From positions 930,001-994,000 of the forward strand of contig OZ251249.1 of assembly GCA_965240325.2 (NCBI GenBank): 64,000 nt of DNA, written 5' to 3'. The position numbers and the translations under genes were made by a program. The DNA is from Rebecca billardiae RCC1528 (taxonomy: Eukaryota; Haptophyta). This document shows, piece after piece, positions 10,733 through 21,045 of this stretch. Within the stretch, counting starts at the first letter, position 1, and the number at the start of each line of letters is the position of its first letter. The notes beneath the pieces were generated by a model. That model worked only from the letters and a program-made list of their open reading frames with translations, made no database searches and was not told where the DNA came from.

Positions 10733-13246
10733 TATAGTAGTATATATATATATATTGCCTCGGCACGCCCGAGGCCGCCGAGCTGCGCTCGCGCGCGGCC
10801 GCGCGCGACAGCCTCGTCAGTCGGGCGTGTAAGCAGCAGCCGCAGGCGGGCTGCAGCAGCCCGACGTGAGCCCTGACAGCAGATCATCTACTATATATGT
10901 TTATATATCGTCGTCGTCGTCACGTATGGCGGGCCGTATAGGTCCACCCCGCCTTGATGTACGTATATGGTGCACGCTCCCCCCCCCCGAAAGGTCTGAG
11001 CGTGAGCGAAAGCCGGGGGGGGCGGCGCACGTGCTCCGCAAAATCAAAAAGAGGATGCGCGCGCATCAGGATTTTGGGTTTTTTGTAAGTGGATTTAGGT
11101 GTGACAAGCGCATTTGAGTGGATATCGCTGCCAATGATTGCGTTTGTACTGCCCCTTATTTTTAACGATAATAAGTAATAGAAGAAATCGAAATCAAATA
11201 TAGGACAAAGACATCTCTAGATACCTTTCTGATAGTCGAGATTCGCCTGTTGAACAGATTGCAAACAAGGTCTGAGATATCGAACATTCTGCTCTTGATA
11301 GTCGTTCACTACTCCTCAGATTCATGAAAGCGACGAGATGTCATTGCGCGGGTAGGCCCGAACCCGCGTTCCCGCGCGGGGCGCCTACAGTATGTGCCAA
11401 CCGCATCCTTTCTGAGATTATTACGAGCAAGGAATCCGCGTTGGAGCCGCCTCGTAGTGAAGGCACGTAGAAAACGGCGATGCGCCCCGCGAGGCCGCGC
11501 AAAAATATATAACGCGACGACAGCTGCGTATATTAATTTTTGGACGGAATCTTACAGCACCGGTAAAGCGTATTTCATTTTCAAATCATGCGCCCCTGGC
11601 TAACCTGATAAATATGTCTGTTTGAGGGTTTGCCTCGGCGCTCGGTGCTCACGAGCGGAGCGGAGTGAGCACTATCATCAGCGGAGGAGCAGGCGGTGAG
11701 GCTGCGCACGGCGTGAGGCGCGGCTTCGGCCGAGTCGGTCCGCGGAGGATGCGCCGCGCTCGGCCCGCTGCGCAGCGGCAGTGTGCCTCACTCACTTTGC
11801 CCCGAGCGCCGTCCTCCGCGTTGCTCGCACGAATGGTTTGCGTGTGCCTCACTTTGCCCCGAGCGCCGTCCTCTGCGTTGCTCGCACGAATGGTTTGCTG
11901 TGCCTCACGCCGGCACTCGTGCCGGTGGCGAGCTGAAGCTCGACGGGGGGGACTGTTCACTGTAGCGGTAATTGTGGCGGCGGTAACCGGTGGCTGTGGG
12001 TGGCGGAGTGGCAGTGAGCCAGGCAGCTGACAGCGGTGATTCAGGGGCTCGGCGACCGGTGCCGGTGCCCGGTCGGGCTGGCTCGGCGGCGGGCTCGGCA
12101 GCCCCGTTGTGGAGACTCGAGCTGTGAGGCGGCTAACTACAGACCCGCGAGACCGAGTCGTGTGCTTGGAATTTTTGATGCAGCAGTCGATGAGTCACAT
12201 CATCTTCATTGCGCGCCGCTCTGCCTCGCTGCGTCGCCGTTACACTGTCACTGAGCTGTGAGCAGCATGATCAATGGTGGCGGCCTCGGCTGACCATCAC
12301 GGCTCATGCCACCGTCGCCGACCGCGGTACGACCCGGTGTTGCTGACACAAGTCACTAGTCAGCACAAGCCCGGGCTGCTGCATACTGCCGCCGATGATG
12401 AGCTGCGCGCCATTCGTGAAGTACTGGGCGAGTGGGCGGTCACTGAGCTGTGAGCAGCCGATGACCGAGCAAGGCAGTTGCGAGCACGCGGGCACTACGG
12501 TTGCTGCTCGCGGCAGGGCACTAGTCACGACACAAGTGATGACAAGCCGGCTGCTCGGCTCACGACGCCGTGACGAGTGACTCGTCGGGCGGGCTGATAT
12601 ATGCGCGATTCGTGCTGAAGACTTGACGAACTACTACTGAATAAGCACGCGCCGCAAGCAGTACTTATACCGCGCGTATACCGGTATATATACGACGCTC
12701 ATATCATAATATATATATATATATGTACTGCTTGCTCAGTCGGGAACATGAGTAGTGCTGTCGTCCGAGAACGACGCGACAACTCAGGGCCGTGCGCCCT
12801 CAACTTAAGTTATAATATATTCGTCTTATGATTCATCGTCGTAGCGTCATCGTCAGTTGATTGATGCTGCTGATACTCGCGATGGGGCAGCTCTCCGCCG
12901 GCCCGCCTGATCACGATGGCAGCGCCTGTCGTGCGGTACCGTGGTGATTAGCGCCATATTAGGTCGGAGGCCACTCTGGGAAGTCTTCCGCACGGGCTGA
13001 CGTACACACTGGACATGTGGCACGACACGGGCCGGGCGCAGGTGGTCACACGCGCCCCAGCCTGGCTGCTTGCTGCCAGCGCCGCCTCGCCGCCGGCTGC
13101 GGCGATGACGCGCCGCGCCAGCTGCCTAAGCAGTGCAGCCTCCACGCACCGTAGTGCGCGCGCACGCCAGCCACGCGCGAGCCACGCGCGGCGCGCGCGC
13201 GCAGCCGCGCCCACGGCCCTCCGCGCTCCGCCGGCGGCGCGGAGGC
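10733..13246. other. Gene-poor region with AT-rich islands and short repeats
   Basis: A (TA)n tract follows the transposon (about 10740-10757). 11100-11600 is an AT-rich island unlike its surroundings, with no recognised RNA gene. 11783-11907 is a two-copy 57-base tandem repeat. Another AT tract lies at 12700-12725. The motif GTCACTGAGCTGTGAGCAGC occurs near 12247 and again near 12439. The end (about 12950-13246) is probably the 3' untranslated region of the PP2C gene. I find no coding region here. Confidence 0.55.
11783..11907. repeat. 57-base tandem repeat, two copies
   Basis: The block GCCTCAC...CTTTGCCCCGAGCGCCGTCC...CTCGCACGAATGGTTTGC is repeated with a period of 57 bases; the copies differ at a few positions (for example CTCCGCG against CTCTGCG). 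Confidence 0.85.
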
Positions 13247-13722
13247 TCAGAGCTTGGGCGTCTTGAGCCGCGGGCGCAGCGCGACGAGCTCCTGGTCCGA
13301 CTCCGTGCGGCGGCGCATGCCCGGCGCGGCCGGCAGCGCGCCGCTCGGCGAGGAGCCGTCTCCTGCCGCCGCGGTGTCGCGGTGGGCGCGCCACCAGCGC
13401 GAGTAGGCGCGCACGTCCACGACGATGGCGGTCATGTTGTCGTAGCCGCTGCCGTCCTCCTCCTCCTCCTCCCCGTCCTCCTCGTCCTCGGCGTCGGCGT
13501 CGGCCGCGTGCTCGGGCCCGGCGGCGGCGCCGACGGCCGCGCCGCCGCCGCCGCCCGCGTCCCCGCCCCTCCCGCCGCCACCGCCCAGCTCCAGCGCCAG
13601 GCCCACCCCGCGCGGCTTGGCGACACAGCGGTCGAGCAGCGCGCAGCACACGGCTGAGAGGACGTCCGGCGCGGCGGCGGGCGCGGCGGCGGGCGCGGCG
13701 CCCTCGCCGCCCGTGTCCTCGC

Positions 13723-13759
<37 letters not shown>

Positions 13760-14823
13760 GCTCGCGCCCGCGCCGTGCGGCGGCGGCGCCGTCGGCGACG
13801 CCGCCTCCGCCGCAGGCGCGCTCGGCATCCGCTGCCGCACAAACTCCACCGCCGCCTCGTTGCTCAGCACCTCGAAGATGCCGTCGCACGCGAGCAGCAC
13901 GAACTCGTCCGAGTCGGTCAGCCGGGTGACGGTCACGTCCGGCTCGGCGGAGATGGGCTGCGCCGTGCGCGCCACGCCGGGCACGCACTGCGCGCACGGG
14001 AGCGCGCGTGCGCGGGGGCGGGCGCGGCCGAGGGAGTCAGCGGGCGTCCCGCCCAGCTGTGGTTGACCCGCCACACCGCCACACGCCGCGCCGCCCCATC
14101 CCACTACCGGCTGGCGCACGGCGTGCGTGCCCGGCCCACACACACAGCACACGCACACACGGCGCGGCACACACAACCGCAGCGAGCCGCGCGCACAGCG
14201 CACGCGCACAGCGCAGCACAGCGCAGCACAGCACAGCGCAGCGCAGCACAGCGCAGCGCAGCGCACAGGAGCCCCGCGCGCCCCACGCGCAGCTTGCGCC
14301 CCCCGCGGCCCCCCTTTCAAGACGACACCGCGCTCGCCCCCTCGCGACCAAGCGCTCCGCGCAGTCTGGGCGTCCCAACACTCCCCGCACTCCCCGCAAC
14401 GGCCGCACCTTGTAGTTGAGGTCGCCCAGTGCGCGCGCGAGGTTAAGGTTGCCGCAGCAGCGGCCCTCGCGCACGAAGCCGCCCGCGGCCTCGATGCGCG
14501 CCTTCTCCTTCGCGTCGTCGGGCTTGTGGTCCGTCGTCAGCGCCACCGCCTGCCCCGCCCGGCACAGCACGGCGCGCGAGTCCCCGGCGTTCGCCACGAC
14601 CAGCCAGCCATCGTGGACGACGGCGACCACAGCGGTCGCTCCCGAAGAGTAGCCTGGCCATTCGGCGCGCGCGCCGGAGTGGCGGCGCATGAACTCGAGC
14701 GCGCGCAGCGCGGCCTGGCGCTCCTCGTCGCCCTCGTCCTCGTCCTCCTCCTCCTCCTCCTCCTCCTCCTCCCCCTCCTCCTCCTCGCCCGCGTCCGCGC
14801 CGCCGCCGGCCGCGCCGCCGGAT

Positions 14824-14889
<66 letters not shown>

Positions 14890-15025
14890 TCCTCGCCCTC
14901 GGCGTCGGCATCTCGCAGGGCCTCCTGCTGCTGCGCGATCGCGCGCAGCACCTGGCGCAGCCTGTTCGGCGGCTCGACGCGCTCCGCGCCCTCAGCCGCC
15001 GCGCCACCACCAACGCCGCCGCCAA

Positions 15026-15056
<31 letters not shown>

Positions 15057-15539
15057 CTCCGCGTCCGCGCCGCCGCCCTCCGCGCGCGCCAGCCTCTCGC
15101 CGCGCGCCTCGCACTCGTCGCGCGAGCTCTGCGCGGCGGCGCGCGTGAGCCGCACGGGCGCGCGCGTCAGTATCTCCCGCAGCTCCGCCTGCCCCTCCTC
15201 CGAGCCGATCAGCTCGTCCACCTTCAGGTAGGTGTGGCCGAGCGCGTCTGTCACGTCGTCGTCGGTCGCGCCCGCGCGCGCGTAGCGCTCGTCGGCGAGG
15301 AGGAGCTCGGGCAGGCGGCGCGCGCAGAGGGCGGCGACCTCACGCCCGCCGTGCCCGTCGAACACGCCGAAGAGCGCGCGCGCCGACGTCCCCCCGTAGC
15401 TCGGCAGCGCGGCGTGCGCGTCCTCCTGCGACTGCCGCCAGCCCTGCATCGACGCGGCGCCAAAGCGGAGGCACTCGCTGGCGCCGTCGTCGACGCTCTT
15501 CTCGAGGTCGGGCTCGGGGAGGCCGTGCGTGCTGCCCAT
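13247..15539 (-). CDS. PP2C-family (PPM) serine/threonine protein phosphatase
   Basis: A metal-dependent protein phosphatase. Two exons, 15539-14409 and 13987-13247, with donor TACAAG|GTGCGG and acceptor GCGCAG|TGCGTG, phase 0; 623 residues. PPM motifs appear in order: GWRQSQEDAH near residue 33, LFGVFDGHGGREV with the metal-binding Asp-Gly, SSGATAVVAVV, LVVANAGDSRAVL, ALTTDHKPDD, NLNLARALGDLNYK directly before the intron, then ISAEPDVTV, FVLLACDGIFEVLSN and, near the end, GYDNMTAIVVDV. Two long low-complexity inserts interrupt the fold: poly-Gly/Glu (residues about 180-285) and an Ala/Gly/Glu segment between the DGI and DNMT motifs. These make it about twice the usual catalytic length. The ATG at 15539 (MGSTHGLPEPDLEKS) opens the domain, and Gly2 would allow N-myristoylation, as in many PP2C enzymes (inference). 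The target is unknown. Confidence 0.93.
14826..14888. repeat. (CCG)n microsatellite encoding poly-glycine
   Basis: About 21 uninterrupted CCG triplets inside PP2C exon 1, read as poly-Gly on the minus strand. The Glu-rich tract that follows it in the protein comes from (TCC)n at 14740-14790. Confidence 0.9.
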
Positions 15540-16268
15540 CCTGCGAGCCGAGTGCGCCGCGCCGCCGTGCCGCCCGCCGTGTCCGCGGCGGCGCGTGACC
15601 GGGCGCGATCGCGGCGCAGCCCTTGCAGCACCGATCGACGCGGGTTGATGACGCTGCGGCCCGTCAGGCGTCACCTGCCGCTCCTTCCTCCTCCGCCCGA
15701 TCTCTTCAGGCTCGAGCCGGAATCTCGCTCGTCGCCCCCGGACCAACACACGTACGTTCGACGGCGGCAGCTCCGGTCACGAGCCCAGCTGCCTCAGCAC
15801 GGCTGCCTGCCTGTCAGCCGAGTTATTCTCAGAATCATGACGATAGCTACACTATACGCCTTTGAGGCCCTGCCAATGATGGCTGACCTCACAGCCTGTG
15901 CGGAGCTATAGATTACACATCGCAGGACGGTGTCGACGATGTGATGGGCACTTCTGGCGGCTGGCGCATCCTGGCCCGGACTCACTCACTCACAGCCGAC
16001 AGCGGCGCGGCTCTGGCCGACGGGCGCACTCGGCGTGCTCGCCCGCTCGGTGGCTTCGTGAACGGCGAGCCCACACGCTGCCGGTCGGTGCTGCCACGTG
16101 CGCTGGCCGCGCCCCGCGCGTGCGCCGTCCGACACGCCAACGCCGTGCGCGCGCCATGCGCCGCGCAGCAGCGCGGGCAGCCGCAGGGCAGCCGCAGCGG
16201 AGGGGCGGCACAGCCGTTCGGCTGCAGCTGGGGCGGCCGAGGCGGCCGTCGGCGCAGCAGCTGCGGGC
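15540..16268. other. Intergenic region
   Basis: The PP2C upstream region followed by the 3' flank of the one-helix protein gene. No coding frame with recognisable features. Confidence 0.6.
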
Positions 16269-16761
16269 TCAGCTGCCACCCAGAAGCCCGCCGTAGAACT
16301 CAAAAATGCCCTGCGGAGGGCGGCGCGGCGGAGCGGGGCGCGCGTGAGCGCGCGCGCGCGCGCAGAAGGGGATGGTGGCGAGGGGGGCGGCGGTCGAACG
16401 GCGGGGCGGCGCGCGCGCGCACCTTGTCGAGCACGGCCTCCTGGAGGAAGAGGATGACGAAGCCCATCATCGCCGCGCGCCCGTTCAGCTTCTCCGCCGC
16501 CGGCACCCAGCCCGCCGTGTAACGCTCGCGCTCCGCCTGGTACGGCTCGAGCCGCGAGATCGCCCCCTCGACCTCGCGGTCGTACTTTCCGCGAAAGTTC
16601 TCGTCGACCTCGAACGCGACGACGGCGGCGCGCGGGGCCGTGGCGGTGCGGGCGTGCCTGGTCACGCGTGTGCTCGAGGCGCGGAGCGCCTCGGCCGGCC
16701 GCGCTGCCAGCCCGCAGAGCAGCGCGGCGGCGACGAGCGCCTTCGACACGGGCTTCATCAT
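16269..16761 (-). CDS. Plastid one-helix light-harvesting-like (HLIP/OHP/SEP-type) protein
   Basis: Exons 16761-16423 and 16310-16269 are joined by a 112-base intron (donor GACAAG|GTGCGC, acceptor CTCCGCAG|GGC), phase 0; 126 residues. The N-terminus MMKPVSKALVAAALLCGLAA is a signal peptide, followed by an Arg/Ser/Thr-rich transit-like stretch. The mature part has EKLNGRAAMMGFVILFLQEA, the E..NGRAAM chlorophyll-binding helix of the LHC superfamily. Exon 2 adds only GIFEFYGGLLGGS before the stop. Such proteins sit in the thylakoid membrane and bind pigment during photoprotection or photosystem assembly. An ATG at 16803 would add MFLINSEDDSRSSR, but the signal peptide argues for 16761. The start lies 101 bases from the divergent DUF501 gene, so the promoter region is shared. 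Confidence 0.9.
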
Positions 16762-16862
16762 GCGGCTGCTTCGCGAGTCGTCCTCCGAGTTGATTAAAAA
16801 CACGACTCCCCCGCCTGCTTGTTTTTTTTTTCCAAGTCAGCGGTAAACTGTGCCGCGGAGCG
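16762..16862. promoter_or_regulatory. Divergent promoter region between one-helix protein and DUF501 genes
   Basis: Only 101 bases separate the two start codons. It contains TTAAAA-type and TTTTTTTTTCC tracts that stand out against the GC-rich background. Core elements cannot be assigned with confidence. Confidence 0.5.
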
Positions 16863-17729
16863 ATGGTGGTCGGCGTCGCGCGCGCGCTCTCGGCCGCTGA
16901 CGCCACGGCGGTGCGCACGCAGCTGGGCTTCGTGCCGTCGAATGCGCTGGCTGTCGCGGCGCGTGCGGTCTCGGACGGCCGGCCCACCGTGCTCGCCATG
17001 TACCCGCTGCTCACGGAGCGCGTGTGCGGGCGCGTGCGCGTCGCGGCGCGCCGGCGGCGCCGGACGGCGCCGCCCGGTCCGCAGCCGTTCCCGACGCTCT
17101 TCTGGCTGGCTTGCCCGCAGCTGAAGAGCAGCGTGTCGCACCTCGAGGCCGTCGGCCTCCTCCCCGTCCTGCAGGCCCACCTCGCTGCCCGGCCGGACGC
17201 GGCCGCGCTGCTGAGCTCGCAGCAGGGGTCGTACGCGCGCGCGCGCTGGGCGAGCCTCGCGCCCGAGGATCGCGCGCTCGCCGAGGCGCGCGGCTGGGTG
17301 GGCAAGCTGCGGGACACGGGCGTCGGCGGCGCCGCCGACCACGGCGCCGTCAAGTGCCTGCACGCGCACCTCGCCCACGAGCTCGCCGCCCTCGACGCGA
17401 CGAGTGCCGTGGCGCGCGGCGGACCGGCGGCGCACGGCGCCGAGCCGTCGCCTGCGCCGTGTGCGCTGCGCGACGGCGGCGGCGGCGGCGGCGGTGGCGG
17501 CGAGGGCCGCAACCTGATCGGCGCGTGGGTGCTGCGCGCGCTCGGCTCGGGGCTGCACGAGCGCGCCGCCGAATGGCAGCGCGAGCTCGACACGCAGCGC
17601 ATCCCGCGGCCGAGCGAGCTGTATGGTGCGCGCGCGCGCCGGCCGGCCGCGCGGCAGCGGCTGCCTCCGGCCCTCGAGACGAGCGCGCTCGCGCTGTTCG
17701 ACGAGGCGCGCGCGGCGATGGCGGCGTGA
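16863..17729 (+). CDS. DUF501 family protein
   Basis: Single exon, 288 residues, ATG at 16863. It carries the family's features in order: a proline-aromatic motif PFPTLFWLACPQLKSSVSHL (residues about 75-94) with the Cys, then AVKCLHAHLAHELA (about 162-175), where the Cys-His-His block is likely the conserved metal or catalytic patch, and after a poly-Gly insert NLIGAWVL (about 219-226). DUF501 is mainly known from actinobacteria and other bacteria, and its biochemical function is unknown. Here it is about 100 residues longer than typical bacterial members, because of the Gly-rich insert and a C-terminal helix-rich extension. No clear signal peptide. Divergent from the one-helix protein gene. 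Family assignment is confident; role and compartment are not. Confidence 0.85.
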   Translation: MVVGVARALSAADATAVRTQLGFVPSNALAVAARAVSDGRPTVLAMYPLLTERVCGRVRVAARRRRRTAPPGPQPFPTLFWLACPQLKSSVSHLEAVGLLPVLQAHLAARPDAAALLSSQQGSYARARWASLAPEDRALAEARGWVGKLRDTGVGGAADHGAVKCLHAHLAHELAALDATSAVARGGPAAHGAEPSPAPCALRDGGGGGGGGGEGRNLIGAWVLRALGSGLHERAAEWQRELDTQRIPRPSELYGARARRPAARQRLPPALETSALALFDEARAAMAA

Positions 17730-17768
17730 GCGCGAGGCGCGGGCGTGGGCGGGGCCGCGCGGCACGCC

Positions 17769-17802
17769 GCCGGCGCTTCCGTCGGCCGACGGAAGCGCCG
17801 GC
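17769..17802. repeat. Perfect 34-base palindrome 40 bases after the DUF501 stop
   Basis: GCCGGCGCTTCCGTCGG followed directly by its exact reverse complement, with no loop. It would form a strong 3'-end hairpin in the DUF501 transcript; a role in 3' processing or stability is only a guess. Confidence 0.85.
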
Positions 17803-18305
17803 AGCTGCCGGCCCGGGGCCGGGCGGCCGCGACCGCTTCAGCCGATTCGTCTGAGGCTGCTGCGATTATTCAGCGCGGCCCGCGTGCGCGGTGCGTCGTG
17901 CAGCAGCGTGCCCGTGCTGCTGCGCACGCTGGCGCTGCCCGCCGTGTGATGCACGCGCGTGGCGCGTGGCGTGCATGCCGATGGGCCGGCGTGCGGTACA
18001 TATACCGCGATATTATATATATATACAAACACGCACTATATACGCGCATCAGCGCGCATCAGCAACCGGCGGATACGAAGCCTGACGATGATGATATATG
18101 CATGCATACATATATATATATATATATATGACGATATGATGCACATGATGATGCGCGAAGTCGTAGATCGCCGGCGCGCGCGCGCGCGGTCAGCAGCAGC
18201 AACAGCACCGCGCGCGGCGCATCATCACCGACCGTCCGTCGTCGCATCGTGGTCAGCGCCTGCCATGCCGTGCGAGCGCGCGCGGCGCGCGGCGTGCGGC
18301 GAGTC
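17803..18305. other. Intergenic region with TA-rich microsatellites
   Basis: Contains TA-type runs at about 18010-18030 and 18105-18130 between two convergent genes. No gene seen. Confidence 0.6.
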
Positions 18306-21001
18306 TCAGCGGCGTCGCGCGGCCTTGCTCTTGCCCTTCCCGTGCCGCCCGCCGCCCGCCGCGCCGCCCGGCCCGCCCGCGCCGGGCAGCGCGCGCGGCG
18401 CGCGGTGCGCCACCCTCGGCTGCCCCGCGCGCGCCAGCTCCGCCGCCAGCCGCTCGAATTTCTCGGCGAGGCGCGCGCGCGCGACGTTGCAGTCGGCGAT
18501 GGAGTAGTAGGAGCAGTTGTCGCCGCCGTCGGCGGCGCGCCGCCTCGAGCCGAGCGCGTCGCGCCCGCCGCTCGGCGCGCGCGTCGACTCGGTCAGGTCG
18601 GAGAAGAGCACCGCGCGGTGCGCCGGACCGATCGGCTGGCGCGTGTGCACGTCCAGCGCGCACGTGCCGTGCTGCTGCTGCTGTGGCGGCGGCGGCGGCG
18701 GCGGCTGCGCGTGCGAGTGCGGCGGCGGCTGCGCGGCGGCGGCGGCGGCGGCGGCGGCGGGCGGCGGCGCGCCCGCGATGCCCAGCTTGCCGCCCCCGCC
18801 GGCGCGCGGCGCGGCGGCACGCGAGCCGCCGCGCTCCGCCGCGCCGGCCGCGCGCTCCGCGCGCTCGGCGCCGCTGCCGCGCTCCACCCAGCACACGGAA
18901 GGGTCGGCCCCGTCCACGCCTGCGCGCGGGGGCGGGGGGGGGGGCGGGGGGAGGGCGGGGCGTGAGCTCCGCGGCCGCGGCACGCCGCCCGCGCTTGCAG
19001 CCCCGGCCGCGCGGCGGCCGCCGTGCCGCGCGGCCGCGCGAGATTGCAACCTCGGCCGCGCGAGATTGCAATCTCGGCCGCGCGCACCGACGTAGCCGCG
19101 CGTGCGCGCCTCGTCCTGGAAGGTGGGCGTGCGCCTCCCACCGATCGACTGTGAGAGGCCGACCATGCGCGGGTTGTTGGCGCGCTCGGCGATGTCGAAG
19201 AGCAGGTGCGTGCGGCTGCGCCCGCGCGCGGCGGGGGGCGGCGCGGCGGCCGCGCGTGAGCCAGCCGCCGAGATTGCAATCTGGGCGCGCGCCGCGCGCC
19301 GCTCACCGCCGCGCGCGCGCCCGCGCGCACGGGCTGCGTGCGGCCGGCGCCGCGCGCGCAGCGCACCCGTTGAGCCCTGGCTCGGGGGTGGAGAGGACGT
19401 GCGCGAGCAGCTGGCTGCCGATGTACCGGCAGCCGCCCGGCCGCGCGCAGATGATGTCCACTGCGCCCACGCACGCAGCGGCGGCGGTGCGGCGCGCAGC
19501 AGCAGCAGCAGCAGCGGCGCGGTGGCAGCGCGGCGGTGCGCGTGAGCGGCGGGCGCGGGCGCGCGCGGGCGGCGCGGCGCGGCGCGGGCGCGCGCACAGC
19601 GGGCGCGCGCGCCGAGCGCTGCCCCCTCGCGCCCGCCCCGCGCGCGCAGCGGCGCGCCCACGGCCGCGCACGCGCACGCGCGCCCGCCCCCTCGCGCCCC
19701 GCCGCGCACCCGAGAGCAGCGTGGGGTAGTGCAGCGCCGAGGTGAAGCGCGTGCCCGCCTCAAACGACACGCGCCGGTCAAAGCGTGCGCGCGGCATCTG
19801 CTGCACGAGGCAGCGCTCGCCGAGGTAGAAGCGCCGGTCCTCCTGGTTGGCGCAGCCGAGCGGCTGGAACTGCTGCGCCGTCCACGGCGACTGGAAGTCG
19901 TGCACCACGATCAGCCCTGCGGGAGGCGGGCGGCGCGGGGGCGAGGGCGGCGGCGGAGGGGGGGGGGGCCGCAAGCGCTCGGGGGGCTGAGGCGCGCGCC
20001 GCGCGCGCGCGCCGCGCGCCGCGCGCGCGCCGCACCCGCGCGCGCCGCGCACCCTGTATCTCGAGCGAGCTGGTGTGCAGCAGCACGTACGGCTCGCACA
20101 CGCACCCCGGCTGCGGCGAGGTGTGCTGCATCCAGAAGTCGCGCTGTATCCACAGCACGCCGTCCCTGCACGCCAGCGCGTGCAGTAGCGCCTCCTGCTC
20201 GCCCGGCGCCCACAGCGCCCCCTGCCGCACGAGGGTGTTGTACTCCGCCTTGCGCAGCTGCGGCGCAGAACGGGGGGGCAGGGGGCGGCGGCGTGCGCGT
20301 GCGTGCGCGCGCGTGAGCGTGCGTCCGCGCCGCCGCACGCCAATGCCTGCTGCGCGCGCCGCGCGGCGCGCGCATCCGCTGCCGCCGCGCGCGGTGCGGT
20401 GCGGTGCGGTGCGGCGCGCGCGCTCGCACCACGCAGACGGAGGCGAACGGCTCGTAGCTGCGCAGCGCGTGCAAAGCCCGCCGCAGCCGCGCGGACGTGC
20501 GCGCGGCCTCCTCCTCCGCCAGGCCGCGCGTCACCGCCAGCGGCCGCAGCTCTGCGCAGACAGCCAGGCGACAGGCGCGCGCGGCGGCGCGCGGCGGCGG
20601 CGCGGCGCGCGGCGCGCGCCTCAGCTCGGGGTGGCGTTGCGCGGCGCGCTCGGTGCCCGCTCGGTGCCCCGCTCAAGCGGGCGGGCGGGGGCGCGCGCGC
20701 GCGGCGCGTACTCGGCAGCGCGGCGGCGAGCGCGGCGCACAGCTCGTGGTACTCCTCGTCGAACTGCGCGAGCAGCGCCGACGCCGCGGCCGCGGCCATC
20801 AGGCTGAAGACATGCTCGCCACCCGCCCAGCTCGAGGCGCCGCCGCCGCCGCCGCCGCCGACGCCCGCCGTGGCCTCGGCGGCTGCGGCCTCGGCGCGGC
20901 GCGTGTGCACGTACAGCGTGGCGGCGAGCGCGGCGCGCACCGCCGCCGCCACCGCGCCCACCGACGCGAACGGCGCGAGCACGTCGCCGCCGTCCGCGTC
21001 C

Positions 21002-21045
<44 letters not shown>

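Noticed and set aside
11783-11907. CRISPR-like repeat
   Set aside because: Only two abutting units with no spacers, in a eukaryotic context; a plain tandem duplication.
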